This document shows, piece by piece, positions 1-5,117 of a stretch of 5,117 nucleotides of DNA. Origin of the DNA: Thermococcus sp. Lineage in GTDB: Archaea > Methanobacteriota_B > Thermococci > Thermococcales > Thermococcaceae. The stretch covers positions 1 to 5,117 of the forward strand of contig JAMONK010000249.1 of the NCBI GenBank assembly GCA_027065835.1. Reading direction: 5' to 3'. The translations under genes were made by a program, and so were the position numbers. Every line of letters starts with the position of its first letter. Positions within the stretch are counted from its first letter, which is position 1. The notes beneath the pieces were generated by a model. The model was not told where the DNA came from and searched no databases. It saw only the letters and a program-made list of their open reading frames with translations.

Positions 1-1385
1 ACGTGACCAATCAGGGGCTTAGGGAAGAGTACGAGAGGGCATCCTACGAGTTGAAGAAGATACGCAAGCCCATCATAGTGCTGCCTGGGAACCACGACGT
101 CCGAAACGTGGGCTACAAACTCTTCGAAAAGTTCATAGGACCACCAAACGGCGTGTTTGAGTTCCAGGATGGGGTCCTGATATGGGTTGACTCCACAATC
201 CCGGACCTCAGCGATGGGAGGATCGGGGCGTATAAATTCAGGTGGCTCAGGGAAAAACTTGAGGAGTACTCCAGCAGAAGGATCAAGATAGTAGCGGCCC
301 ATCACCATCTTATCCCCCTCCCCGACACGGGCAGAGAGAGGAACGTGCTGTACAACGCAGGGGACGTGCTTGATCTCTTCCTCAGGCATGAGGTCACCCT
401 GTACACCTGCGGCCACAAACACGTGCCCAACCTGTACCGCGTGGAGGACCTCGTGGTGGACAACGCGGGCTGTACGTCATGCCGCAAGACCCGCGCGGGG
501 GACGTCAACAGCTACAATGTGATAACGCTGTACGATGACGGCCGGATGGAAGTTAGGATAAGGCGCGTGACGGGGGACGAATTCAGAAAAGAGCACAGGG
601 CAGTAAAACCCAAGCTCTTTATTCCCAAGGGAGAACGGCTCATAAGGGTAGTCCAGATGAGCGAAAGCAATGTATCCGACCGTGTGTACTTCAGGAAGAA
701 GGTTCTGGAGCACGCGATCAGGATGATAAATGAGAAGCTCAAGCCCGATCTAGTCATACACAACGGCGATCTGGTGGACGCCGGCATCGAGCGCTACTAT
801 GCCAAAGCATACGAATTTTATGAGAGGATAAAGGCCCGAAAGCTGATAGTCCCGGGTCATAACGACATAACCTACCTCGGACACGACCTCTTCAAAGAGT
901 ACTTCGGAAGACCCAACACGGTTGAGATCGGGAAGTTTGCCTTCATCCCAGTCCAGAGTGCACAATACGAAACTCCAATCGGTGTCGTCGGAAGGATGGG
1001 ACAGCGTATCCTCCGCGATCTACTCCGGGAGCACGATGACAAGTTCACCACGGTCGTAATGCATCACAACATAATACCCATCCCGCGGAGCAGGGAGATC
1101 GGCTTTCTGGAGGATGCGGGCGATGTCCTGAAGATGATCACGGAAGAAAACGCCAACCTTATCCTCACGGGACACGGAGGAAACGCCTTTGGGGTGAAGG
1201 TCGAGAGCTCCCCGATAGTGAACGCGGGATCGGTGAGCTGGGAGCTCCACAGAAATCCCTACGGCAACACGTTCAACGTCATAGACATATACACCCACAT
1301 CGTGGTGGCGTTTGAGGTCCAGGCTACATGGGGCTCCGGCAGGCTCCTGGGGATATGGAAGGTAAAGAAGAACCTCAATCCGTGA
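1..1385 (+). CDS. Tandem-domain calcineurin-like metallophosphoesterase, 5' end missing
   Basis: This is a predicted phosphohydrolase of the calcineurin-like metallophosphoesterase superfamily; the substrate is unknown. The frame is open to the left edge. The first visible codons read VTNQG after a codon ending in AC, which fits the middle of a G-D-V-T-N metal motif, so the true start and the DxH motif lie upstream and the GTG at 3 is not a start. Counting that GTG as residue 1, domain 1 shows GNHD (29-32), an HHH stretch (100-102) and GHKH (137-140), all intact family motifs. Domain 2 starts near residue 212 and repeats the layout: SESN (220-223) where S-D-x-H is expected, GDLVD (255-259), GHND (285-288), HHN (354-356) and GHGG (390-393). 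Domain 2 has therefore lost or altered several metal ligands. No signal peptide or membrane segment is visible in this part, so it is probably cytoplasmic. The last 11 bases overlap the end of the opposing pgk2 gene. The family call is firm; the function is open. Confidence 0.93.
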   Translation, partial: VTNQGLREEYERASYELKKIRKPIIVLPGNHDVRNVGYKLFEKFIGPPNGVFEFQDGVLIWVDSTIPDLSDGRIGAYKFRWLREKLEEYSSRRIKIVAAHHHLIPLPDTGRERNVLYNAGDVLDLFLRHEVTLYTCGHKHVPNLYRVEDLVVDNAGCTSCRKTRAGDVNSYNVITLYDDGRMEVRIRRVTGDEFRKEHRAVKPKLFIPKGERLIRVVQMSESNVSDRVYFRKKVLEHAIRMINEKLKPDLVIHNGDLVDAGIERYYAKAYEFYERIKARKLIVPGHNDITYLGHDLFKEYFGRPNTVEIGKFAFIPVQSAQYETPIGVVGRMGQRILRDLLREHDDKFTTVVMHHNIIPIPRSREIGFLEDAGDVLKMITEENANLILTGHGGNAFGVKVESSPIVNAGSVSWELHRNPYGNTFNVIDIYTHIVVAFEVQATWGSGRLLGIWKVKKNLNP

Positions 1386-2265
1386 GGTTCTCCACCCGCT
1401 TCATCATCCGTTCCATCAAGTCCCTCATTATCCTTGAAACCGTTGCCTCCAGCTCGATGTTTTCAAAAACCGGGACCCCCCGCTCCTTCGCCTTACGCAC
1501 TATGAACTCCTGTATCTCCATTATCTCGTCGAGATGTTCCAGGTAGTACTCCGCAGGACGCCTGCTGTACCTTCCCCTCTCGTAGAACCGCGCCCTGAGG
1601 TCTTCCTTGGTGGGCACGGTTATCACGTACATGAAACTGTTCTCCGCGGGGTCAACGTACCCAGGAACCAGGTGTATGCCCTCTAGTATCGCATTGAGAC
1701 CCTCCCTACGGGCCCGTTCGACAACCGCGTTGACACCAACCGAGACGTGCTTCACTTGGTTTTCAAAACCCCTCCACAGGGCGGCCTCCCCCCTCCGATC
1801 CGGGGAGTGGAGTGTTCTCCAAGCAAGGAACGAGGACGTGTGAAGGTCGGGCAGGAGTTCGGGGGCGATCATCTTCCTCATAACTTCCCTGATGGTGTCG
1901 GTCCCGATAACGCTCCTTATCCCAAGCCGGAACGCCAGCTCCGTGGCTATCGTCGATTTGCCCACCCCGGTAGTCCCACCGATCAGGAGGACCATCGGAA
2001 GCTTAAGCCGTTTGAATCTGCGCCAGAACACGTACCTCTGAGCCTCATCAGTGAGGCCGTGCTCCCGGAGTTTGAGATAGGTCAAATCACGGATTTCATC
2101 GGAGGTCACGAACCTCTTTCCCCGGGCCTCGAGTTCCTTCTGTACCTCTGTGGCTATCCCGTAAGCTATCCCAACGTCCACCCCGGCCAGGGTTATTGAA
2201 CGCGTTAGTATTCCCCTGGAAAACGGGAGGCGGGTGTTCCGTTCCCTATCGGTAACTATTATCAT
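1375..2265 (-). CDS. pgk2: 2-phosphoglycerate kinase
   Basis: Predicted to phosphorylate 2-phosphoglycerate with ATP to 2,3-bisphosphoglycerate, the first step to cyclic 2,3-diphosphoglycerate. The 296-residue product is close to the usual size of about 300. Residues 1 to about 88 look like the ATP-cone-type N-terminal domain seen in this family. A P-loop kinase domain follows, with Walker [11 protein letters not shown] at 96-105, a [11 protein letters not shown] segment (121-131) after strand 2, and an [10 protein letters not shown] segment (193-202). The tail is helical and charged. The start at 2265 is chosen because its ATG overlaps the cpgS stop as ATGA and because GGAGG lies 7 nt upstream inside the last codons of cpgS. 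The two genes are thus probably co-transcribed and translationally coupled. The 3' end runs 11 bp into the opposing phosphoesterase gene. The family assignment is by recognition of sequence features; the activity in this organism is inferred. Confidence 0.93.
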   Translation of the reverse strand: MIIVTDRERNTRLPFSRGILTRSITLAGVDVGIAYGIATEVQKELEARGKRFVTSDEIRDLTYLKLREHGLTDEAQRYVFWRRFKRLKLPMVLLIGGTTGVGKSTIATELAFRLGIRSVIGTDTIREVMRKMIAPELLPDLHTSSFLAWRTLHSPDRRGEAALWRGFENQVKHVSVGVNAVVERARREGLNAILEGIHLVPGYVDPAENSFMYVITVPTKEDLRARFYERGRYSRRPAEYYLEHLDEIMEIQEFIVRKAKERGVPVFENIELEATVSRIMRDLMERMMKRVENLTD

Positions 2266-3560
2266 TCCCTCCCCTCCAGAACCCTCTTCCCCAGCTCAAC
2301 AAACGCGGCCGCCAGGTCCTTACCGTCTATGTTCAGAGGTTCGTTGTCCAGGTACACAACTTCCACCCCCCTGTCAAGTGCCCATCTGGTCACCACATCG
2401 ACGGCGGCCGCTTTAAGCTCCACCGCAACCGCATCCACCCCTTCAAACCTCCGGAGATCCCTAATGAGCCGGGGTCGGTTGGCGAGATTTCCCGAGACCT
2501 CCAGAACATCCGAACCGAGGGCCTCAAGGTAGCTGCGTGCCTTACCCGCCGCCTCCGTGGAGGTCATGACCACCCCAATCCTTTTTCCAGTAACGTCGCC
2601 CAGCGGTCTCGGTCTAAAAGCCGTGAAATGGACGTCGGCTTCGGGGTTTACCTCCATCACGGTCCTCTCGATCTTTTCAAGCTTATCCTCACTGACCGCG
2701 TCTGCCATGGTCACCACGACAACGTCCGCAAAGGCCAGTCTCAGAGGGCCGAAATAACCGGATACATGAGACAGGGGCTGTTTTGCTCCGACAACCACCA
2801 CGTAAGCATCCGCGCGATAAGGTGGGAACGTCGCCCCGCTTCCCTCCAGGATCACGAGGTCAACAGGAAGGCTCTCCGCGAGCTTTACGCCCTCGTGTAC
2901 AACGTCTAAAAAGGGAAAACCCGCCATTCCACCGCCACACCGCCTGCATCCGATGGTCTTCACCCTTGAAGTCAGCGCATCCTCCAGATGGTCCGATGCC
3001 GCGTGTTCACCCCCTTCCACCAGCTCGATGAGGTACTCCGGTGTAATATCCCCCTCGTCCCCCGTGATAAGTTCTGGTTGCTCCGGTCCTCCCCTCCCCA
3101 TGGTTACTATCACGGGTTCACAGATCTTCTTCAGGGTTCTGGCGAGAAAGCCGCTAACTGCGGTTTTTCCTATCCGTTTTCCCGTCCCTATAACTCCGAC
3201 ACTCGGCTTTTTGACGCGACCCAGGGGCTTTGGGGTGAAGTGAAAGTCCGCTCCCCGGTAGGAGACGCCGTAAAGGAGGCAAAGCGAAGCGATCTTAAAC
3301 CGGTCCTCGTAGGTAACAACTGGCTCATCGCTCAGGTCAACCACTTCTTCAACGTGGTTCTCCGTGAGGGCCTGTTTAAGGGAGGCTAAATAGTCATCCG
3401 AGTAATACAAACGAATTCCAAGTTTTTCGGCCAGTGATTCAAGGGAACCAACCTTCTCGCTGCCACCGAGAAAGACCGCACAGCAGACATCACCGAGGGT
3501 CCTTACGGCCCAGACGGTTACGTCGGGGTAATGTTCCCCATCGATGAGGACCATTCTCAT
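2262..3560 (-). CDS. cpgS: Cyclic 2,3-diphosphoglycerate synthetase
   Basis: Predicted to close the ring of 2,3-bisphosphoglycerate using ATP, giving cyclic 2,3-diphosphoglycerate (cDPG) in the cytoplasm. The product has 432 residues, slightly below the roughly 460 of the methanogen enzyme. The N-terminus carries [10 protein letters not shown] (5-14), which I recognise as typical of the family. A central nucleotide-binding domain starts at about 119 with [10 protein letters not shown] (125-134), a P-loop spaced like that of BioD-type enzymes, followed by [10 protein letters not shown] (153-162). A glycine-rich cysteine segment, [11 protein letters not shown], lies at 204-214, and [13 protein letters not shown] (235-247) follows. 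The start at 3560 has GGTG ending 5 nt upstream, a spacing like that of its neighbours. A second in-frame ATG two codons later (3554) is a possible alternative. This is the promoter-proximal gene, upstream of and overlapping pgk2. Family call strong; actual cDPG production is inferred. Confidence 0.92.
   Translation of the reverse strand: MRMVLIDGEHYPDVTVWAVRTLGDVCCAVFLGGSEKVGSLESLAEKLGIRLYYSDDYLASLKQALTENHVEEVVDLSDEPVVTYEDRFKIASLCLLYGVSYRGADFHFTPKPLGRVKKPSVGVIGTGKRIGKTAVSGFLARTLKKICEPVIVTMGRGGPEQPELITGDEGDITPEYLIELVEGGEHAASDHLEDALTSRVKTIGCRRCGGGMAGFPFLDVVHEGVKLAESLPVDLVILEGSGATFPPYRADAYVVVVGAKQPLSHVSGYFGPLRLAFADVVVVTMADAVSEDKLEKIERTVMEVNPEADVHFTAFRPRPLGDVTGKRIGVVMTSTEAAGKARSYLEALGSDVLEVSGNLANRPRLIRDLRRFEGVDAVAVELKAAAVDVVTRWALDRGVEVVYLDNEPLNIDGKDLAAAFVELGKRVLEGRE
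2273..2277 (-). promoter_or_regulatory. pgk2 ribosome binding site inside cpgS
   Basis: On the minus strand GGAGG lies 7 nt before the pgk2 ATG, entirely within the last codons of cpgS (Leu-Glu-Gly-Arg-Glu). The cpgS stop and pgk2 start share ATGA at 2262-2265. This supports the pgk2 start and suggests coupled translation. Confidence 0.75.
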
Positions 3561-3591
3561 GAGATCACCATAGGAGAATCCGCACTGGAGG

Positions 3592-3606
3592 ATTTAACCT
3601 TTGCCG
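3592..3606 (-). promoter_or_regulatory. Candidate BRE/TATA promoter of cpgS-pgk2
   Basis: Reading the minus strand, CGGCAAAG (3606-3599) followed by GTTAAAT (3598-3592) resembles an archaeal BRE plus TATA element. Initiation about 25 nt downstream would fall near 3570 and give a leader of roughly 10 nt that still contains the GGTG ribosome binding site at 3569-3566. The TATA match is modest. The palindromic TTATAA at 3622-3627 could also be read in this direction, with a longer leader. Confidence 0.45.
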
Positions 3607-3621
3607 ATGGCAGCACAAGCG

Positions 3622-3629
3622 TTATAAAT
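3622..3629 (+). promoter_or_regulatory. Candidate TATA box of the small histone-fold-like gene
   Basis: TTATAAAT is a good archaeal TATA element in a local AT-rich patch. Initiation about 25 nt downstream falls near 3650, giving a leader of about 36 nt. A second, weaker candidate is ACTATACTTA (3639-3648), preceded by BRE-like TAAAAGG (3632-3638); it would start transcription near 3668 with a leader of about 18 nt. The sequence alone does not decide between them. A short dyad, TCCT-N3-AGGA (3629-3639), lies between the two. Confidence 0.55.
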
Positions 3630-3649
3630 CCTAAAAGGACTATACTTAC

Positions 3650-3667
3650 GACGCCAATTAGGGCGTC
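3650..3667 (+). repeat. Inverted repeat before the small histone-fold-like gene
   Basis: GACGCC (3650-3655) and GGCGTC (3662-3667) form a perfect 6-bp dyad, five of the six pairs G:C, around the 6-nt spacer AATTAG. It ends 6 nt before the GGAGGTG ribosome binding site. Depending on which TATA element is used, it is either a hairpin at the very 5' end of the mRNA or a DNA dyad between the TATA box and the start site, where a regulator could bind. Confidence 0.5.
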
Positions 3668-3673
3668 ATGTAT

Positions 3674-3680
3674 GGAGGTG
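3674..3680 (+). promoter_or_regulatory. Strong ribosome binding site of the small gene
   Basis: GGAGGTG is an excellent match to the archaeal anti-Shine-Dalgarno sequence and sits 6 nt before the ATG at 3687. It fixes the start of the 59-codon gene and suggests high translation. Confidence 0.85.
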
Positions 3681-3686
3681 TAAGCC

Positions 3687-3866
3687 ATGGTTGAGATGCT
3701 GGTTAAGTCCAAAATTAAAGAGGCTGTTAAGGCCGTTGACCCCGACATGAGGGTCAACCCGGAGTTCTACGACGCCCTTGAAGCAGAACTCAAGGCCCTT
3801 GTCGAAAAGGCCGTTAGAAGGGCCAAGGACGAAGGCAAGAAGACCCTCTACCCAAGGCACGTCTGA
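3687..3866 (+). CDS. Small histone-fold-like protein, 59 residues
   Basis: This short gene begins MVEMLVKSKIKEAVKAV and ends GKKTLYPRHV before TGA at 3864. It is supported by a near-ideal ribosome binding site, an upstream TATA element and a composition rich in Lys, Glu, Ala and Val. It reads as two amphipathic helices: about 4-17, and about 25-49 after an RVNPE turn. The RV-(helix)-GKKT pattern resembles helix 2 and the following loop of archaeal histones (RVS...GRKT...). The long helix is about one turn shorter, however, and the chain stops where helix 3 should begin. It may be a minimal DNA-binding or dimeric histone-fold protein of the DUF1931 or CBFD/NFYB type. That family call is tentative; the coding call is not. 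It diverges from cpgS and has its own promoter. Confidence 0.85.
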   Translation: MVEMLVKSKIKEAVKAVDPDMRVNPEFYDALEAELKALVEKAVRRAKDEGKKTLYPRHV

Positions 3867-3880
3867 AGATACACTTCGGA

Positions 3881-3894
3881 CCGTTTTCGTTCTC
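3881..3894 (+). terminator. Possible T-rich terminator after the small gene
   Basis: CCGTTTTCGTTCTC begins 15 nt after the stop of the small gene. Archaeal RNA polymerase terminates at T-rich runs without needing a hairpin. The run is short and interrupted, so this is a weak call. Confidence 0.25.
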
Positions 3895-3897
3895 AAC

Positions 3898-3917
3898 CGG
3901 TGGTCTTTTATCCACCG
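3898..3917 (+). promoter_or_regulatory. Dyad enclosing a TATA-like box before the hydrolase gene
   Basis: CGGTGG (3898-3903) and CCACCG (3912-3917) are a perfect 6-bp inverted repeat around TCTTTTAT (3904-3911). The T-rich core lies 32-39 nt before the ATG at 3943, a plausible TATA position giving a very short leader. The dyad arms would cover the BRE and the region just after the TATA box, as expected of an operator. It could instead be a hairpin terminator for the preceding gene. Confidence 0.4.
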
Positions 3918-3942
3918 CCCCCTAATTTCTTTGGTGCTGAAC

Positions 3943-4821
3943 ATGGGAGTGAGAAAACTCGGTGACTCTCTGTACCTATACCCCGGAAGTCCGGGCACGC
4001 TCATAAAAGCGGTTGAGGATAAAGCGGTTCTTGTAGACCCCGGACACGGGAGTAAGAGGCACAAAGACCTCAGGAGAGAGGTCAAAAAACTGGGACTTGA
4101 TGTGCGAGCCCAGCTGGCCACCCACGGACATGCCGATCACATATCGGTCTGCCCGCGGATTGAGGCGCCCCTCTTCATGCATCGCTTTGAATTCAGCGTG
4201 GCGGAGAGTCCCCTGAACAGGGAGCTCCTGACCTTCGGATCAAAGGCCCCCGAGGGATTTCTGGTATTTCAGTTCCCCGAGGAGGTCAAGGTTCACGCGG
4301 TTTTTGAGTGGAACGACGACCTCTTTGGGCTCAGGCCCCTTAAGCTCAACGGTCATTCTCCAGGGATGACTGGCTTTCTCGACGAGGATGAGGGTGTGAT
4401 CTACGCGGGGGACTCCTTCTTCGGGGAAAGGGTCCTGGAGTCCGTTGGCGTTCCCTATCTGATTGATCCAGTGCTATTCAAAACATCAATAAACGAATTA
4501 TATAATTATGCAGAAAAAGGCTACACACTCATACCCTCCCACGGGAAGATCGTTGAAGGGGAGGAGGCCGTTGAGCTACTTGCCCTCAACCTGGGGAGGA
4601 TCGAGGAAACGGAAGCGCTTGTCCTTCGTCTGCTTGAGAATCCCTTGAGCATAGACGAACTCGCGTTCAGGATAATGAAGGAGTACGGCGTCGAGATAAC
4701 GCCCCAGAAACTCGCCCTCAATCTAGTACCCCTCCGGGCGTTCATCGCCGAACTTCACGATGGGGGAGAAGTGGAGGCAGCGGTCGAGAACGGTCTGAAG
4801 TGGAGGATTAAGAGGGCGTGA
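3943..4821 (+). CDS. Metallo-beta-lactamase-fold hydrolase
   Basis: This is a predicted cytoplasmic metal-dependent hydrolase of 292 residues; its substrate is not evident. The complete ligand set is visible: THGHADH at 60-66 (H61, H63, D65, H66), H138 in NGHSPG, D157 in YAGDSFF and H200 in PSHG. An LVDPGHG segment (30-36) follows the first beta strands. Residues from about 232 to 291 look like a winged helix (LSIDELAFRIMKEYG onward), as in LACTB2/glyoxalase-II-like members. The frame is open back to 3778, but the start at 3943 is preferred. The MGVRKLGDSLYLYPG beginning is typical of the fold, GGTG lies 6 nt upstream, and earlier starts would overlap the preceding gene. It probably has its own promoter. 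It ends 19 nt from the opposing gene, with no T-run terminator. Glyoxalase II, RNase Z-like and thioesterase-like roles are all possible; RNase Z-specific motifs were not noticed. Confidence 0.92.
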   Translation: MGVRKLGDSLYLYPGSPGTLIKAVEDKAVLVDPGHGSKRHKDLRREVKKLGLDVRAQLATHGHADHISVCPRIEAPLFMHRFEFSVAESPLNRELLTFGSKAPEGFLVFQFPEEVKVHAVFEWNDDLFGLRPLKLNGHSPGMTGFLDEDEGVIYAGDSFFGERVLESVGVPYLIDPVLFKTSINELYNYAEKGYTLIPSHGKIVEGEEAVELLALNLGRIEETEALVLRLLENPLSIDELAFRIMKEYGVEITPQKLALNLVPLRAFIAELHDGGEVEAAVENGLKWRIKRA

Positions 4822-4840
4822 ACTTGGCGAGTTGCGGGTT

Positions 4841-5117
4841 CTACTCCCCGTCCTCGGGATAGCAGAGGTACTTGTAGGGACAGAACCTGCACGCGTACGA
4901 GTATTTCTTTGGGGGGAGCCTATCGTTCTCGTAGTGCCGCTTTACCGTGTAAAAATGCCTGAGAGTCTCACGGAACATTTTGCCGTCGTAGGGGACTTCA
5001 AAGGCCCTGAAGTTCGGGCCCTTAACAACCGGGAACCCTGAAAAGTCTATCTTGCTGATGATTTTCATAGGCTCCTCGTGAAGCTTGACGTAGTACAGGT
5101 AACCGTAGTCCGCCTCC
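4841..5117 (-). CDS. C-terminal part of a Cas4/RecB-like (PD-(D/E)XK) nuclease-type protein
   Basis: The frame is open to the right edge, so only the last 91 residues are seen. They start EADYGYLYYVKLHEEP; the internal Met at 5068 is not the start. The notable feature is near the end: C-x2-C-x5-C (CRFCPYKYLC, visible residues 76-85), six residues before the last. In Cas4 and related RecB-family nucleases a C-terminal cluster of this form, with one N-terminal cysteine, holds a 4Fe-4S cluster. A helix with conserved-looking RETLRHFYTVKRHY precedes it, as in those proteins. The nuclease active site and the fourth cysteine would lie outside the window. No CRISPR repeats or other cas genes are visible, so a stand-alone Cas4-like protein is more likely than a CRISPR adaptation gene. 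The assignment rests on the cysteine spacing and overall look. Confidence 0.7.
   Translation of the reverse strand, partial: EADYGYLYYVKLHEEPMKIISKIDFSGFPVVKGPNFRAFEVPYDGKMFRETLRHFYTVKRHYENDRLPPKKYSYACRFCPYKYLCYPEDGE

Noticed and set aside
3..5. GTG at 3 as the start of the phosphoesterase gene
   Set aside because: The frame is open to the left edge and the first residues fall in the middle of a conserved metal motif; the essential DxH motif would be missing. The gene is cut by the window.
1747..2199. Plus-strand 150-codon open frame opposite pgk2
   Set aside because: It is a proline-rich shadow with no ribosome binding site or recognisable domain, antisense to a clear gene.
2988..3389. Plus-strand 133-codon open frame opposite cpgS
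   Set aside because: It is antisense to well-recognised cpgS sequence, with no domain features and an unlikely composition; an effect of high GC content.
3561..3686. TATCAC-N5-GTGATA-type glycolytic regulator site near cpgS
   Set aside because: Only a partial GTGATC is present, and it is better explained as the ribosome binding site of cpgS.
3778..3942. N-terminal extension of the hydrolase back to an ATG at 3778
   Set aside because: It would overlap the small gene out of frame, lacks a good ribosome binding site and adds low-quality sequence before the typical beginning of the fold at 3943.
3666..4121. Minus-strand 151-codon open frame across the small gene and hydrolase start
   Set aside because: It covers two supported plus-strand genes and their promoters, is rich in Ser/Leu with no motifs, and has no promoter of its own.
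4832..5041. Plus-strand 69-codon open frame at the right end
   Set aside because: It lies antisense to the cysteine-bearing minus-strand gene, whose motif is far more convincing.

Overview
The window looks like chromosomal DNA of a hyperthermophilic euryarchaeon, most likely Thermococcales (a GC-rich Thermococcus-type genome). The evidence is archaeal BRE/TATA-like promoter elements, strong GGAGGTG-type ribosome binding sites, tight gene packing, Lys/Glu/Arg/Val-rich proteins and an archaeal gene set. This placement comes from reading the sequence and was not checked by a database search.

Layout, left to right. (1) Positions 1-1385 (+) hold the 3' part of a tandem-domain calcineurin-like metallophosphoesterase whose start lies before the window. 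Its first domain keeps the visible metal-binding motifs, but its second domain is degenerate. (2) Positions 1375-3560 (-) hold a two-gene operon, transcribed right to left. cpgS (cyclic 2,3-diphosphoglycerate synthetase) comes first, then pgk2 (2-phosphoglycerate kinase), joined by an ATGA overlap. The end of pgk2 overlaps the end of the phosphoesterase gene tail to tail by 11 bp. (3) Positions 3561-3686 are a divergent promoter region serving cpgS on the left and a small gene on the right. (4) Positions 3687-3866 (+) encode a 59-residue charged helical protein resembling a shortened histone fold. (5) Positions 3867-3942 are a short gap with a GC-rich dyad around a TATA-like element. (6) Positions 3943-4821 (+) encode a metallo-beta-lactamase-fold hydrolase with a complete metal ligand set and a probable C-terminal winged helix. 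(7) Positions 4841-5117 (-) hold the C-terminal 91 codons of a protein ending in a Cas4/RecB-nuclease-like cysteine cluster; it continues beyond the right edge.

The clearest joint function belongs to pgk2 and cpgS. Together they would convert 2-phosphoglycerate to 2,3-bisphosphoglycerate and then to cyclic 2,3-diphosphoglycerate, a compatible solute and phosphate store best known from thermophilic methanogens. The other genes show no clear link to this pathway. No RNA genes, CRISPR arrays, insertion sequences or attachment sites were seen. No stretch over 300 bases lacks a gene. The most unusual items are the degenerate second phosphoesterase domain, the complete cDPG operon in a Thermococcales-like context, the truncated histone-fold-like protein, and the dyads at the two rightward promoters.
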